The notes: generated by a model from the sequence alone, not told the origin. Positions 43,293 to 52,902 are shown, counted from the stretch's first letter. The stretch is DNA of 64,000 nt from an uncultured Eubacteriales bacterium (GCA_934402395.1 CAKRTQ010000003.1:131988-195987), one strand, 5' to 3'. A program made the numbers and translations.

Positions 43293-45818
43293 ATGAAAAC
43301 TCTTCTCGCAGTGGACGGCAACAGCATTCTTAACCGCGCTTTTTACGGGATAAGACCGCTCACAACGCGCGACGGCTTTCCTACCAACGCGCTTTACGGA
43401 ATGGCAAATATGCTGATGCGTCAGCTTTCCGATCTTTCTCCCGACAGGTGCGCCGTGGCGTTCGATCTCAAGGCGCCGACCTTCCGTCACAAGAAGTACG
43501 ACGGCTATAAGGCAGGAAGGAAGCCTATGCCCGAAGAGCTTGCCAAGCAGCTGCCGGTCGCACATGAGCTATGCCGTGCGCTCGGCTTCAGTGTGATAGA
43601 AACAGAGGGCTATGAGGCAGATGACATTCTCGGTACCCTTGCCGCAATGGGCGAAGCGGACGGCGACACCAGGACTTTCATTTTCACAGGCGATCGGGAT
43701 TCACTGCAGCTTATAAGCGGCAAGACATCTGTCGTGCTTGCGACCAACAAAGAAAACATCCTTTTTGACGAAGCGAGGTTCATTGCCGAATACGGCGTTC
43801 CGTCAAGTGTTTTTGTAGACGTCAAAGCGATCATGGGCGATTCATCCGACAATATTCCGGGCGTTCCCGGGATCGGCGAAAAAGGCGCGCTGAAGCTTAT
43901 CTCACAGTTCGGCTCGCTTGACGGCGTTTACGGCGGTTATTCCGCTCCGGGCAGCGGGGTCACGCCATCGGTAGCTGCCAAGCTTGACGCCGGCAAGGAT
44001 TCCGCCTTTCTGTCGCTTGACCTCGCGCGCATCTGCCGTGAGGTCCCGGGACTACCGACGCTTGAAGAGCTTGGCAGCGGTCATCCCGGCGAGGAAGCGC
44101 GCGCGCTTTTCACGCGTCTTGAATTCACCAAATTGCTGGCGCGGCTTGAACCGCCTGAAACGGTTGCCGCTCCGGTGCCTCATAAGGATATTCCCGCCGC
44201 CGTCATCGGCGGGCGTGATGAATTTTTCGCAGCCTTGCGAGCATCCGATGAAAAAGCGGTGTCGCTTTCCTTTGACGGCGAGAGCTTCCGCACGTTTGAC
44301 GGGACTATGCTCTGCACCGTTTCTGCCGACACAGAAACGACCGCAGCCGTCAATGCCGCGCACGGATTTATCTGCTACGACTGCAAATCAATATACGAGG
44401 GGCTTGACCGCCTCTCCGGAAAAAGAAACTCACGCGGTGCGGGTTTTGACGTAATGCTCGCAGCTTATGTGTTGAATCCGCAGGGCAATTTCGATCTTGC
44501 CTCACTTGCCGCGCAGTATCTCGGCGATGATGCCGCAGGAAGTGACGCAGAGCTTGCCTTCCGTATGAAACCCGTGCTTGAAGACAAACTGAACGAGACC
44601 GAGGCGTACAGGCTTTTCCGTGACATTGAAATGCCGCTCGCCGCCGTGCTTGCGGATATGGAGGAGGCAGGCTTTCTCATCGACCGTACGGGACTTTCGG
44701 AATACGGGGACGTACTTTCAAAAAAATCCGCCGCGCTTGCCTCGGAAATATGCGCAGAAGCGGGCGTGGAATTCAATATAAACTCTCCGAAGCAGCTCGG
44801 CGAAGTGCTTTTTGAGCATCTTTCTCTCCCTTACGGAAAAAAGACAAAAACAGGATATTCCACAAACGCAGACATACTCGAAAAACTTGCTCCGGATCAC
44901 AAAATAGTACGCGATGTGCTTGAGTACCGAAAGCTCACCAAGCTTTACAGCACCTATGTCGTCGGGCTTCTTAAGGTTGCGGACAGCACCGGGCGCATAC
45001 ACACGAAGTTCAAGCAGACAGGCACAGCGACCGGCAGACTTTCATCAGCCGAGCCGAATCTGCAAAATATTCCAATACGCACCGACGAAGGGCGCGAGCT
45101 GCGCAAATACTTCCTTGCCGCGCCCGGAAGAGTTCTCATAGACGCCGACTATTCGCAGATAGAGCTGCGTCTTCTGGCGCACATTTCGGGCGACAAAACA
45201 ATGACAGAAGCATTCACCGAGGGCGCGGACATCCACACCTCGACGGCTGCCGCCGTATTCGGCGTCGCGCCGGAGAATGTCACCCCCGAGCTTCGCAAGC
45301 GCGCAAAAGCCGTGAATTTCGGCATTGTCTACGGGATCGGAGACTTTTCCCTTGCGGGAGATCTCGGGATACCGGTAAAACAGGCGCGCGCATATATTGA
45401 AAGCTATCTCGCATCGTATCCCGACGTTGCCGCATACCTCAAGGACATAGTTGCGGAAGCGCACGCCAACGGATACGTCACAACGCTGTTCGGACGGCGC
45501 AGGTATATTCCCGAAATTTCGGGTCACAACGCCATGCAACGCAAATTCGGCGAACGCGTGGCGATGAACAGTCCGATTCAGGGCAGCGCAGCAGACATCG
45601 TAAAGCTTGCGATGCTCGGTGTCAGCCGCCGCATAGCCGCCGAAGGCCTTGATGCCGCACTGATCCTTCAGGTGCACGATGAACTTATTGTGGAAGCGTC
45701 AAAAAAGGATGCTGAACGCGCCGCCGCTATTCTCCGCGAGGAAATGGAGGGAGCGGTAAAGCTTTCGGTGCCGCTCACGGTCGATCTGAGCATAGGCGAG
45801 AGATGGTACGGAATGTAA
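43293..45818 (+). CDS. polA: DNA polymerase I
   Basis: 841 residues: N-terminal 5'-3' exonuclease (LLAVDGNSILNRAFYGI, EGYEADDILGTLA, IFTGDRDSLQLIS, KAIMGDSSDNIPGVPGIGEKGA), a middle domain, and the family A polymerase with TGRLSSAEPNLQNIPIRT, DADYSQIELRLLAHISGD, RAKAVNFGIVYGIG and LQVHDELIVEA. The middle domain lacks the DxE of exonuclease motif I (SLSFDGES in its place), so proofreading is probably lost, as in Bacillus PolA. Okazaki fragment processing and repair. Confidence 0.98.
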   Translation: MKTLLAVDGNSILNRAFYGIRPLTTRDGFPTNALYGMANMLMRQLSDLSPDRCAVAFDLKAPTFRHKKYDGYKAGRKPMPEELAKQLPVAHELCRALGFSVIETEGYEADDILGTLAAMGEADGDTRTFIFTGDRDSLQLISGKTSVVLATNKENILFDEARFIAEYGVPSSVFVDVKAIMGDSSDNIPGVPGIGEKGALKLISQFGSLDGVYGGYSAPGSGVTPSVAAKLDAGKDSAFLSLDLARICREVPGLPTLEELGSGHPGEEARALFTRLEFTKLLARLEPPETVAAPVPHKDIPAAVIGGRDEFFAALRASDEKAVSLSFDGESFRTFDGTMLCTVSADTETTAAVNAAHGFICYDCKSIYEGLDRLSGKRNSRGAGFDVMLAAYVLNPQGNFDLASLAAQYLGDDAAGSDAELAFRMKPVLEDKLNETEAYRLFRDIEMPLAAVLADMEEAGFLIDRTGLSEYGDVLSKKSAALASEICAEAGVEFNINSPKQLGEVLFEHLSLPYGKKTKTGYSTNADILEKLAPDHKIVRDVLEYRKLTKLYSTYVVGLLKVADSTGRIHTKFKQTGTATGRLSSAEPNLQNIPIRTDEGRELRKYFLAAPGRVLIDADYSQIELRLLAHISGDKTMTEAFTEGADIHTSTAAAVFGVAPENVTPELRKRAKAVNFGIVYGIGDFSLAGDLGIPVKQARAYIESYLASYPDVAAYLKDIVAEAHANGYVTTLFGRRRYIPEISGHNAMQRKFGERVAMNSPIQGSAADIVKLAMLGVSRRIAAEGLDAALILQVHDELIVEASKKDAERAAAILREEMEGAVKLSVPLTVDLSIGERWYGM

Positions 45819-45828
45819 TAGAAATGAT

Positions 45829-45867
45829 GGGGACTGTTAAAAAACATCGAGTTTTTTAACAGTCCCC
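45829..45867. terminator. Terminator, GGCTGTTAAAAA hairpin family
   Basis: Perfect 17-bp stem GGGGACTGTTAAAAAAC (45829-45845) with its complement (45851-45867), loop ATCGA. Between convergent polA and the M29 gene. Confidence 0.85.
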
Positions 45868-45874
45868 TCGCGTA

Positions 45875-47101
45875 TCAGAACGCCCAGTTGCCGTTTCTGA
45901 ATATCGGGACCTCGCGCCCGTCGCGTGTGACGGCAGTTATATCAAGGTCCGGTGCGCCGATCATGAAATCAACGTGTATCATAGAATCGTTTATGCCCTT
46001 TGCACGGCACTCTTCTATGGTGTATTTGTGGTAGTCCTTTACGCAGTCAACAAAGCCCATGCCGAGCGCAAGATGACAGCAGGCATTTTCATCAAACAGC
46101 GTGTTATAAAAAACAAGTCCGGAGTTCTGTATCGGAGAATCATAAGGCACAAGCGCACACTCGCCGAGATACGACGCGCCCTCATCCATTGAGATCATCT
46201 GACGAAGCAGGTCTTCATTTTTTTCAGCATGGACTTCAACAGCCTTTCCGCCTTCAAAACGGATGGAAAAGTTCTCTATGAGCTGACCCTGATAGGAAAG
46301 CGGGCGCGTCGCCACGACCGTTCCTTCCGCCTTGCCGCGCATAGGTGAAGTAAAAACTTCTTCTGTCGGCATATTGGGATTATAATATACTCCCTCAAGA
46401 GATGTTTCTCCGCCGCCGAGGAAGTCAACATCGGGGATAAGCCCCACGCGGAAATCGGTGCCGTTTGAAGAGTGATATATAAGCTCGTCGATACCGAGAT
46501 CATTCAGATATTTGCTTCTCTTTGCAAGGTCGGCGTTATGCGCCGCCCAATCGGAGATAGGATCATCACCATCGGCACGCGCGGTGTAAAGGATCGCCTC
46601 CCAGAGCTTTTCAACAGCCTGACCGCGTGAAAGCTCGGGGAACATCTTTTTTGCCCACTTTTCTCCCGGCACTGCTGCAATGACCCACTGGTATCTGTTT
46701 TCCATTCTGTCGCGGTAGGGCTTGATGATGGGGTATTTCGCCTGTCTCGCCTTTGCCATCTTTTCGCGGTTCACACCGGCAAGTCCGTCCGGATCGTCCG
46801 ACTCAAGATAAATCATAGCCGGCAATGTCTCCGCACGGTGTTCGAGCCGTTCTATCTCCCACTTTTCCATTGTCGAGAGCGTTTTGAGTGTGCGGTAACG
46901 GTAATGTATCTTTTCAAGCAGCTGATAGCCCCAATCCACAGTCACCTTTTTTGCACCTGCGCGATAGCACTCTTCGGCGACCATGCTCGCAAACTCCGCC
47001 GCTTCAACAGATGCAACGATCATTACCTCCTGCCCCTTCTGAACATTTGCGCCCGTTTGGGCAATGAGTCGGGCATATTTTTTCATTACTGTCTTTTTCA
47101 T
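45875..47101 (-). CDS. M29 family aminopeptidase (AmpS/PepS-like)
   Basis: Cobalt- or zinc-dependent aminopeptidase of the thermophilic-aminopeptidase family, 408 residues. N-terminal YARLIAQTGANVQKGQEVMI, central SNGTDFRVGL, GGGETSLEGVYYNPNMPTEE with metal Glu residues, VFTSPMRGKAEGTV, the metal/catalytic block EGASYLGECALVPYDSPI, HLALGMGF, and C-terminal SMIHVDFMIGAPDLDITAV. AAAGG before ATG 47101. Likely peptide utilisation. Confidence 0.95.
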   Translation of the reverse strand: MKKTVMKKYARLIAQTGANVQKGQEVMIVASVEAAEFASMVAEECYRAGAKKVTVDWGYQLLEKIHYRYRTLKTLSTMEKWEIERLEHRAETLPAMIYLESDDPDGLAGVNREKMAKARQAKYPIIKPYRDRMENRYQWVIAAVPGEKWAKKMFPELSRGQAVEKLWEAILYTARADGDDPISDWAAHNADLAKRSKYLNDLGIDELIYHSSNGTDFRVGLIPDVDFLGGGETSLEGVYYNPNMPTEEVFTSPMRGKAEGTVVATRPLSYQGQLIENFSIRFEGGKAVEVHAEKNEDLLRQMISMDEGASYLGECALVPYDSPIQNSGLVFYNTLFDENACCHLALGMGFVDCVKDYHKYTIEECRAKGINDSMIHVDFMIGAPDLDITAVTRDGREVPIFRNGNWAF

Positions 47102-47190
47102 AAAAGCTGCCTTTCATGGCGTTTGTACGCCTTATAATATTTATTTTTGTCTTCGTCGGTATCGGGGAACGCCCCATCCGCGCCGTGCGA

Positions 47191-48549
47191 TCAGTTTTTA
47201 AGGCTGTGTATCGGAGCCGGGATCCTTCCGCCGCGCGCTATGAAGCGGGCAGGCGAACGGTCGTTTACCGGCATTACCGGCGCGGTGCCGAGCAATCCGC
47301 CAAAGGACACCTCATCTCCGACCTTTTTACCGACAGCGGGAATGATCCTCACCGCCGTAGTCTTGGTATTGGCAACGCCGATCGAAATTTCATCGGCAAT
47401 AATACCGCATATAACATCCGCGCTCGTATCGCCGGGAACGGCTATCATATCAAGCCCGACAGAGCAGACCGCTGTCATAGCTTCAAGCTTTTCAAGACTG
47501 AGCGCACCTGAGCGTGCAGCCGCGATCATGCCCGCGTCCTCAGAAACGGGAATAAACGCACCGGAAAGCCCGCCGACGTGCGAGGAAGCCATCACTCCGC
47601 CCTTTTTCACCGCATCATTGAGCAGAGCGAGCGCTGCGGTAGTGCCGGGGCCTCCGCACTGTTCAAGCCCCATCTCTTCAAGTATATATGCCACCGAATC
47701 TCCGACGGCGGGCGTGGGGGCAAGTGAAAGGTCGACGATGCCGAACGGCACATCAAGTCTTTTCGATGCCTCGGCTGCCACGAGCTGACCCACGCGCGTT
47801 ATCTTGAACGCGGTTCGTTTCACTGTTTCGGCAAGCTTCGAAAGGTCGCAGTCGCCCGCGCGGGCTATCGCCGATGCAACGGCACCGGGACCGGATACGC
47901 CGACATTTATCACAGCCTCGGGTTCGCTGACACCGTGGAACGCGCCTGCCATAAAGGGGTTGTCCTCGGGAACATTCGCAAACACGACAAGCTTTGCACA
48001 TCCTATCGAATCACGATCGGCTGTCAGCTCGGCAGTCTTTTTGATTATTTCGCCCATTTTACGCACGGCTTCCATGTTTATGCCGGCTTTTGTGGAAGCA
48101 ACGTTTACAGATGAACAAACCTTCCCCGTTTCGGCAAGGGCATACGGTATAGACTCGATAAGCCGTCTTTCGCCGTCGGTGCTTCCCTTCTGCACCAGCG
48201 CGCCGTAGCCGCCGATAAAGTTGATACCGAGCGCATCGGCTGCACGGTCAAGAGTCCTTGCGATCTTTACATAATCCTCGGATGAAAACCGCCCGCCGAG
48301 AAGTGATATCGGCGTGACGGACACCCGGCGGTTCACTATCGGAATGCCGTATTCCTTTTCAATATCATCGCCTACGCGGCAGAGCTTTCCCGCACGCGTT
48401 GTTATTTTGTCATATACCCGCTCGCAAACGCGGTCGATATCATCTCCCGCGCAGTCAATGAGGGATATACCCATAGTTATTGTTCTGATATCGAGGTTTT
48501 CCTCGTGTATCATGTTTATAGTTTCTATAATATCGGTTACGTTCAGCAT
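47191..48549 (-). CDS. UPF0210 (DUF711, PFL family) protein
   Basis: 452 residues beginning MLNVTDIIETINMIHEENLDIRTITMG (split pattern of UPF0210), with VNRRVSVTPISLLGG, GINFIGGYGALVQKG, PEAVINVGVSGPGAVASAI, KTAFKITRVGQL, DLSLAPTPAVGDSVA and MPVNDRSPARFIARGGRIPAP. A glycyl-radical-like PFL fold without a known reaction. It lies 17 bases after the UPF0237 ACT-domain gene, the usual arrangement, which suggests amino-acid-responsive control. Confidence 0.93.
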   Translation of the reverse strand: MLNVTDIIETINMIHEENLDIRTITMGISLIDCAGDDIDRVCERVYDKITTRAGKLCRVGDDIEKEYGIPIVNRRVSVTPISLLGGRFSSEDYVKIARTLDRAADALGINFIGGYGALVQKGSTDGERRLIESIPYALAETGKVCSSVNVASTKAGINMEAVRKMGEIIKKTAELTADRDSIGCAKLVVFANVPEDNPFMAGAFHGVSEPEAVINVGVSGPGAVASAIARAGDCDLSKLAETVKRTAFKITRVGQLVAAEASKRLDVPFGIVDLSLAPTPAVGDSVAYILEEMGLEQCGGPGTTAALALLNDAVKKGGVMASSHVGGLSGAFIPVSEDAGMIAAARSGALSLEKLEAMTAVCSVGLDMIAVPGDTSADVICGIIADEISIGVANTKTTAVRIIPAVGKKVGDEVSFGGLLGTAPVMPVNDRSPARFIARGGRIPAPIHSLKN

Positions 48550-48566
48550 TTCAAATTCCCGGAATG

Positions 48567-48836
48567 TCAGATATGGTGCATTGTATTGAAAATGTCCTCG
48601 TGCATCGCGGAGATCTGAAGTCCCGCAGAGTCACCGAGGGCTTTCATTTTATCGACGAATTCGCCGAACGGAACCTTTATGCCGTCGATATCGACAAGCA
48701 TTATCATGGCAAAATATTCGCGGAGCACGCTTTGCGAAATATCAATGATGTTCACGCCGTCGGCGGCGCATTCCTGAGCGACACGGGCGATTATGCCCAC
48801 GCTGTCGCGTCCTGTTACGGTAATTACTGCTTTCAT
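48567..48836 (-). CDS. UPF0237 ACT-domain protein (89 aa)
   Basis: A single ACT domain: MKAVITVTGRDSVGIIARVAQ, then VNIIDISQSVL and FAMIMLVDI. ACT domains bind amino acids at dimer interfaces. First gene of the UPF0237-UPF0210 operon, with AAAGGA six bases before its ATG. Confidence 0.93.
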   Translation of the reverse strand: MKAVITVTGRDSVGIIARVAQECAADGVNIIDISQSVLREYFAMIMLVDIDGIKVPFGEFVDKMKALGDSAGLQISAMHEDIFNTMHHI

Positions 48837-48871
48837 GTTGTGTCCTTTTTGGGGTTGATTTTGTTTGATTA

Positions 48872-48900
48872 ATTATATAATTAAAACCGCATATTGTCAA
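48872..48900 (-). promoter_or_regulatory. Consensus sigma-A promoter of the UPF0237-UPF0210 operon
   Basis: TTGACA (48895-48900), 17 bases, TATAAT (48872-48877), minus strand; the -10 sits in the AT palindrome TTAATTATATAATTAA. Confidence 0.9.
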
Positions 48901-48949
48901 GGCAAATTTGCGTGCGGAGCGAAAAAATCATTTTTATGCGGAATAAATA

Positions 48950-48978
48950 TTGCAAAATTCCCTGCGTTGTGATATAAT
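48950..48978 (+). promoter_or_regulatory. Sigma-A promoter of the tandem ACT protein
   Basis: TTGCAA (48950-48955), 17 bases, TATAAT (48973-48978) with extended TGTGA. Confidence 0.85.
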
Positions 48979-49063
48979 AACTTGAAATATAGTTTTGAAG
49001 TAAACAAGTCTGCCGTTTTTACCGCCGTGCGGCGGTACCCGGTCTTGACAGAAAGGCATAAAA

Positions 49064-49477
49064 ATGTCTGTACAACAGTTATCAGTATTTATCGAAAACC
49101 GCCGCGGAACGCTTCTCGAAATAACCGAGGTGCTCGCAAATGAAAAAATAGACATCCGCGCGCTTTCTCTTACGGAAACACCGGAATACGGTATCCTCCG
49201 TCTTATTGTCAGCGACACATCGCGCGCCTTCGCCGCCATCCGCGCCGCCGGCAAAACAGTGTCGGTGAACGATGTGCTCTGCATTGAGATTCCCGACGAC
49301 CCGGGCGGACTCATGCATGCGCTTTGCATTCTCAACAACAATGACATAGACGTCGAATATATGTATACTTTTGTCGGATGCGGCGCGAGCAATGCAAATG
49401 TTGCGATACGCGTTGCCGACAACAAGCTTGCCGCACGCCTTCTCGGCGAGGCGGGCTATACACTCATCTCGGATTGA
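49064..49477 (+). CDS. Tandem ACT-domain protein (137 aa)
   Basis: Two ACT domains: residues 1-68 (QLSVFIENRRGTLLEITEVLAN, IRALSLTETPEYGILRLIV) and 70-137 (VLCIEIPDDPGGLMHALCIL, VEYMYTFVG). This type often sits next to phenylacetate-CoA ligase or aspartate pathway genes, but here it stands alone with its own promoter. Presumed amino-acid sensor. Confidence 0.88.
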   Translation: MSVQQLSVFIENRRGTLLEITEVLANEKIDIRALSLTETPEYGILRLIVSDTSRAFAAIRAAGKTVSVNDVLCIEIPDDPGGLMHALCILNNNDIDVEYMYTFVGCGASNANVAIRVADNKLAARLLGEAGYTLISD

Positions 49478-49505
49478 CCTTCGCGCTTATACTTATAGAT
49501 ATTTC

Positions 49506-49538
49506 GCGGGCTGTCGCGCAAAATGCGCGACAGCCCGC
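49506..49538. terminator. Terminator, GGCTGTCGCGC hairpin family
   Basis: GCGGGCTGTCGCGC (49506-49519) with its perfect complement (49525-49538), then ATTTATT. Between convergent genes. Confidence 0.85.
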
Positions 49539-49544
49539 ATTTAT

Positions 49545-50399
49545 TCAGATGCTGACATCGGCATAGACCATGCAATGGTCGGACGCCTCAAGCACCTCGC
49601 GGCGCGTCTCAATGCTGTGCACCCATACATCGACACCGGACGACACGAAAATGTGATCTATCGGAGTACGGCTGTTATCGGGCAGCTCTCCGATAACAGG
49701 ATGGAAGGTATACTGTCCGAGAGATGCGCTCACCGTGGCGGAATATTTTGAGTTTTTCATTCCGCTTTCGGTTATGACACGGTAATATTCCTCCTCTTCC
49801 CCTCCGTTGAAATCTCCGGTGAAGAAAAACGGAATATCTCCGTATTTATCATTCATCGCGCGCTTTTCTTCAAGCATCTGACGCGCGTTGTCGGCGCGCC
49901 ATACGGCGCCGTCAACGCGGTCGCTCATTCCTTCAAGATGATATGACTGAAGTATCAGCGCGGCATGCGTGTTTATATGCCCGATGAGCTTGCCGGTCTC
50001 CTTTTCGCGCAGCACCGCCGCCGTCATGCCCTTGGTGTGCGTGAAGGTGGATGTGTACATCAGAAATACCGATTCAACTTCCTCAAAACGGTCGGCACGG
50101 TAGGCGATGGGAAAATAGTTGTGCGGGGTGTATTTTTTTGAGAGCGAACGAAGCTCGCTTTCACGTCGGTGTTCGGGGTCGGGTTGAGCGGTAACAAATT
50201 TATATCCCATCGCTTCAAATTTCGGGATGAAGCTGTTATGATAAAATTTGTTTATCTCCTGAAATCCGATAATATCCGGCTGATAATACGCAAGATTTTC
50301 AAGTATTTTGCTTTCACGCTCTGGCGCGGTCGCGTCAAACAGGAGATTTGCCGTCATTATCCGCAGATCGGACTTTTCGTACCTCGGCAGATGTTCCAT
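49545..50399 (-). CDS. Endonuclease/exonuclease/phosphatase family protein
   Basis: DNase I-like fold, 284 residues: RIMTANLLFD, metal Glu in IIGFQEIN, INTHAAL, FFFTGDFNG and terminal PIDHIFVSSG ... ASDHCMVYADVSI. All catalytic positions (Asn, Glu, His, Asp-x-Asn, Asp-His) are kept. No signal peptide, so cytoplasmic; substrate could be DNA or a phosphoester. ATG 50399 with AAAGGA six bases before; the next gene upstream ends 17 bases away. Confidence 0.88.
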   Translation of the reverse strand: MEHLPRYEKSDLRIMTANLLFDATAPERESKILENLAYYQPDIIGFQEINKFYHNSFIPKFEAMGYKFVTAQPDPEHRRESELRSLSKKYTPHNYFPIAYRADRFEEVESVFLMYTSTFTHTKGMTAAVLREKETGKLIGHINTHAALILQSYHLEGMSDRVDGAVWRADNARQMLEEKRAMNDKYGDIPFFFTGDFNGGEEEEYYRVITESGMKNSKYSATVSASLGQYTFHPVIGELPDNSRTPIDHIFVSSGVDVWVHSIETRREVLEASDHCMVYADVSI

Positions 50400-50416
50400 A
50401 TCGTTTCCTTTCCGGA

Positions 50417-51700
50417 TCAGAGGTTGAAGGCAACCTCTATTTCTTTTATTTCTTCCTCGCTTATAGGAACTATCGTTCCCTTCATCGATGCTATATCGCA
50501 AAGCGATTCGGCACCGAACTCAAGCACCTCAAGGCGGTCATATGCGTTGAGCGGCGAAGTACCCGCTACCAGAACGCCATCGTTTTCGATTATAACGATG
50601 GGAGTGCGCATCGATATATCAGATACTATCGTTTCGGGGTCGTCCTCAAGTGTGCCGAACGGATAGCGCAGCGTATTGCGCAGACAGATATATCCCTCGG
50701 GTATCATGTGGGAATTGAACTCCGCGCCCGTAACGGCAAATCCCATTATATACGGGCTGCGTGCAGCGCAAATGCTGTTTATTTCGGGATGCGCCTTGAA
50801 TATTCTTCTCACTATATTCGCATATCTGGAAGGCGTCTTTCCCCTCTCGCACCTTGTACCGTCTACATATACCAGCTGCTCCGGCGTAAGAAGCCCTCTG
50901 TCCTCTCCCTCGGGGGTGATAAGGAAGCCGTTTCCTGCACGTGACGCAAACATTCCCGTAGCTGCCGTAAACAGCTTGTTTTTGTACGAACGGCGGCATT
51001 TGTCTGCGATATCGGCACGTATCTCAGGGAAGCAGGCAGCGATAAGTGTGTCCGAAAAACCGACGCTGCGCGGGTCGTATGTCTTTTTGTCAAGCTCGCT
51101 CCGTGTGAGCACGCGTCCTTCCTTTCCGAGCATTGATGCCGCAACGCCTGTACGTGCGGCAAAATCCAGCGCCTCAAACATCATATACGCACGCTCAAGA
51201 CTGTCTGCGCCGAGAACCACGCCGTGATTTTCAAGCAGCACGGTATCGCATCCGCCCGCAAATTCGGATGATATGTATCCGCCGAGCTTGGTGCTTCCCG
51301 GCAGGGCGTATTTGGCAATGGCTATCTTTCCGCACAGTGCCGAAACATCCGGCATAAGATCCATTTCCGGAAGCCTGCGCTCAAGACTGTATGCCACAAG
51401 CGCCGCCGGGTGTGCATGAAGCACTGCGTGAAGATCGGGGCGTGCGCGGAGCACCGCAAGGTGAAACGGATATTCGGTCGACGGCTTGTGCTTTCCGTGC
51501 ACCGTGCCGTCCGGTGTCACCCACATGATATCATCCGCCGTAAGATGCGCCTTATCAATGCCGGATGGGGATATCCAGAGCGTACCGTCGTCATCCATGA
51601 TAGAAAGATTGCCGCCGGATGTGGTGGTAAGCTTATTGTCGTAAAGCCGCGTCATGTAAAAGGCGATTTTTTCAGCCGGTGTCATATTAAGAAGTTTCAT
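50417..51700 (-). CDS. Tandem class II aldolase/adducin protein, second domain degenerate (427 aa)
   Basis: Two aldolase/adducin domains in one chain. Domain 1 (about 5-205) has SGGNLSI, ISPSGIDK, PSTEYPFHLAV with catalytic Glu, the zinc HAVLHAHP and ENHGVVLG, so it looks active (fuculose-, rhamnulose- or ribulose-phosphate aldolase/epimerase type). Domain 2 (about 225-420) keeps the fold but the zinc His pair is replaced (ICAARSPY) and ENHG is ENDG. ATG 51700 lies after GGAG; the longer frame runs into the promoter. Confidence 0.85.
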   Translation of the reverse strand: MKLLNMTPAEKIAFYMTRLYDNKLTTTSGGNLSIMDDDGTLWISPSGIDKAHLTADDIMWVTPDGTVHGKHKPSTEYPFHLAVLRARPDLHAVLHAHPAALVAYSLERRLPEMDLMPDVSALCGKIAIAKYALPGSTKLGGYISSEFAGGCDTVLLENHGVVLGADSLERAYMMFEALDFAARTGVAASMLGKEGRVLTRSELDKKTYDPRSVGFSDTLIAACFPEIRADIADKCRRSYKNKLFTAATGMFASRAGNGFLITPEGEDRGLLTPEQLVYVDGTRCERGKTPSRYANIVRRIFKAHPEINSICAARSPYIMGFAVTGAEFNSHMIPEGYICLRNTLRYPFGTLEDDPETIVSDISMRTPIVIIENDGVLVAGTSPLNAYDRLEVLEFGAESLCDIASMKGTIVPISEEEIKEIEVAFNL

Positions 51701-51749
51701 TTTGATTTCATCTCCGTGCCGGGTCTGCCGGTCAATTTTTCTGTATATA

Positions 51750-51778
51750 ATTATACATTTCCGCACGCCCCGCGTCAA
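51750..51778 (-). promoter_or_regulatory. Sigma-A promoter of the aldolase-nuclease pair
   Basis: TTGACG (51773-51778), 17 bases, TATAAT (51750-51755), minus strand. Confidence 0.88.
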
Positions 51779-51810
51779 TAGCCGGACCGACAGTTTTGTG
51801 AAAAAAATGC

Positions 51811-51848
51811 GTGGTGTCAAAAAACTCAATAAGGTTTTTTAACACCAC
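51811..51848. terminator. Terminator, hairpin family with AAAAAAC/GTTTTTT core
   Basis: GTGGTGTCAAAAAAC (51811-51825) with GTTTTTTAACACCAC (51834-51848), one mismatch, 8-base loop. Lies after lactate dehydrogenase. Confidence 0.8.
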
Positions 51849-51859
51849 ACACCGGAAAA

Positions 51860-52831
51860 CTACACAAGCAATCCGTGATATCCGGAATACTCGGTGCCGA
51901 GAGAGGCTATGACCTCCCGCAGCGCGGCAGCGGAACGGCGCAGCCTTCCCTCCTCATCACCATCGAGCGGGATCTCAAGGACCTGTTCTATTCCGTTTCT
52001 GCCCACTATACACGGAAGTCCGAGGCAAACGCCTTCAATACCGTAATGACCGTCCGCTATCGTTGAAACGGGCAATATAGTGCGCTCGTCACGTACTATC
52101 GCCTCGGCAATACGGCGCACCGCCTCGGCAATGGCGTAGTATGTCGCTCCCTTGGCATCTATTATGCGGTACGCGGCATCGCGCACCTCTTCAAAAAGCC
52201 CGGAAAAGCCCGCCGGGTCGCATTCCTCGCAGCACTCGCGGCAGAAAAGCGACAGGTCAACGCCCGAAATATTGGCACTGCTGAACACAGCGACCTCGCT
52301 GTCCCCATGTTCGCCGATTATAAATGTGTGGACGTTGCGGCTGTCAACGCCGAGCCGCTCGCCCACAAGCTGCTTGAGACGCGCGGTGTCAAGCACGGTC
52401 CCCGAGCCTATCACGCGTCCTGCCGGAAAATGCGAGCGGACAAGCGTGACATATGTCAGTACATCCACGGGATTGGTGACGACAAGGATTATTCCCTCGG
52501 CGCGCACCTCGGTTATACGGTCAACTATCGAGGCAAAAATACGCTCGTTTCTGTGAACAAGATCAATGCGGCTCTCGCCCGGCCGCTGCGATGCGCCGGC
52601 GGTTATTATCATCAGCGCAGCATCGGCTATATCGCCGTAATCACCGCGATATATCGTCATAGGTGAATGAAACGGCAGTCCGTGCGCTATATCCTCAGCT
52701 TCACCGCTTGCCCGCTTTGCATCAACGTCTATAAGCACCATTTCGGAAAAAAGACCACTTTGCATAAGAGTATATGCTGTCGTGGCTCCGACATTGCCGC
52801 ATCCGATTATTGCAACTTTTCGTAAATTCAT
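51860..52831 (-). CDS. ldh: L-lactate dehydrogenase
   Basis: NAD-dependent reduction of pyruvate to L-lactate. 323 residues: GCGNVG (10-15), NAD Asp in VLIDVD, the substrate loop GASQRPGESRIDL with Gln82 (pyruvate selectivity, not malate) and Arg, VTNPVDVLTYV, and catalytic His175 in IIGEHGDSE. ATG 52831 with AAGGG nine bases upstream; the frame is open further but through the preceding terminator. Confidence 0.95.
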   Translation of the reverse strand: MNLRKVAIIGCGNVGATTAYTLMQSGLFSEMVLIDVDAKRASGEAEDIAHGLPFHSPMTIYRGDYGDIADAALMIITAGASQRPGESRIDLVHRNERIFASIVDRITEVRAEGIILVVTNPVDVLTYVTLVRSHFPAGRVIGSGTVLDTARLKQLVGERLGVDSRNVHTFIIGEHGDSEVAVFSSANISGVDLSLFCRECCEECDPAGFSGLFEEVRDAAYRIIDAKGATYYAIAEAVRRIAEAIVRDERTILPVSTIADGHYGIEGVCLGLPCIVGRNGIEQVLEIPLDGDEEGRLRRSAAALREVIASLGTEYSGYHGLLV

Positions 52832-52846
52832 GATCAACATCCCTTG

Positions 52847-52890
52847 AAAAAATAATACCGGATCGCAAGACCCGGTACTATTATTTTTCG
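52847..52890. terminator. Terminator between YhhN gene and ldh
   Basis: AAAAAATAATACCGG pairs with CCGGTA...TATTATTTTT across a 10-base loop with a three-base bulge, ending in a T run on the minus strand. Stops the YhhN transcript before ldh. Confidence 0.65.
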
Positions 52891-52902
52891 CAAGTGAGTT
52901 TT

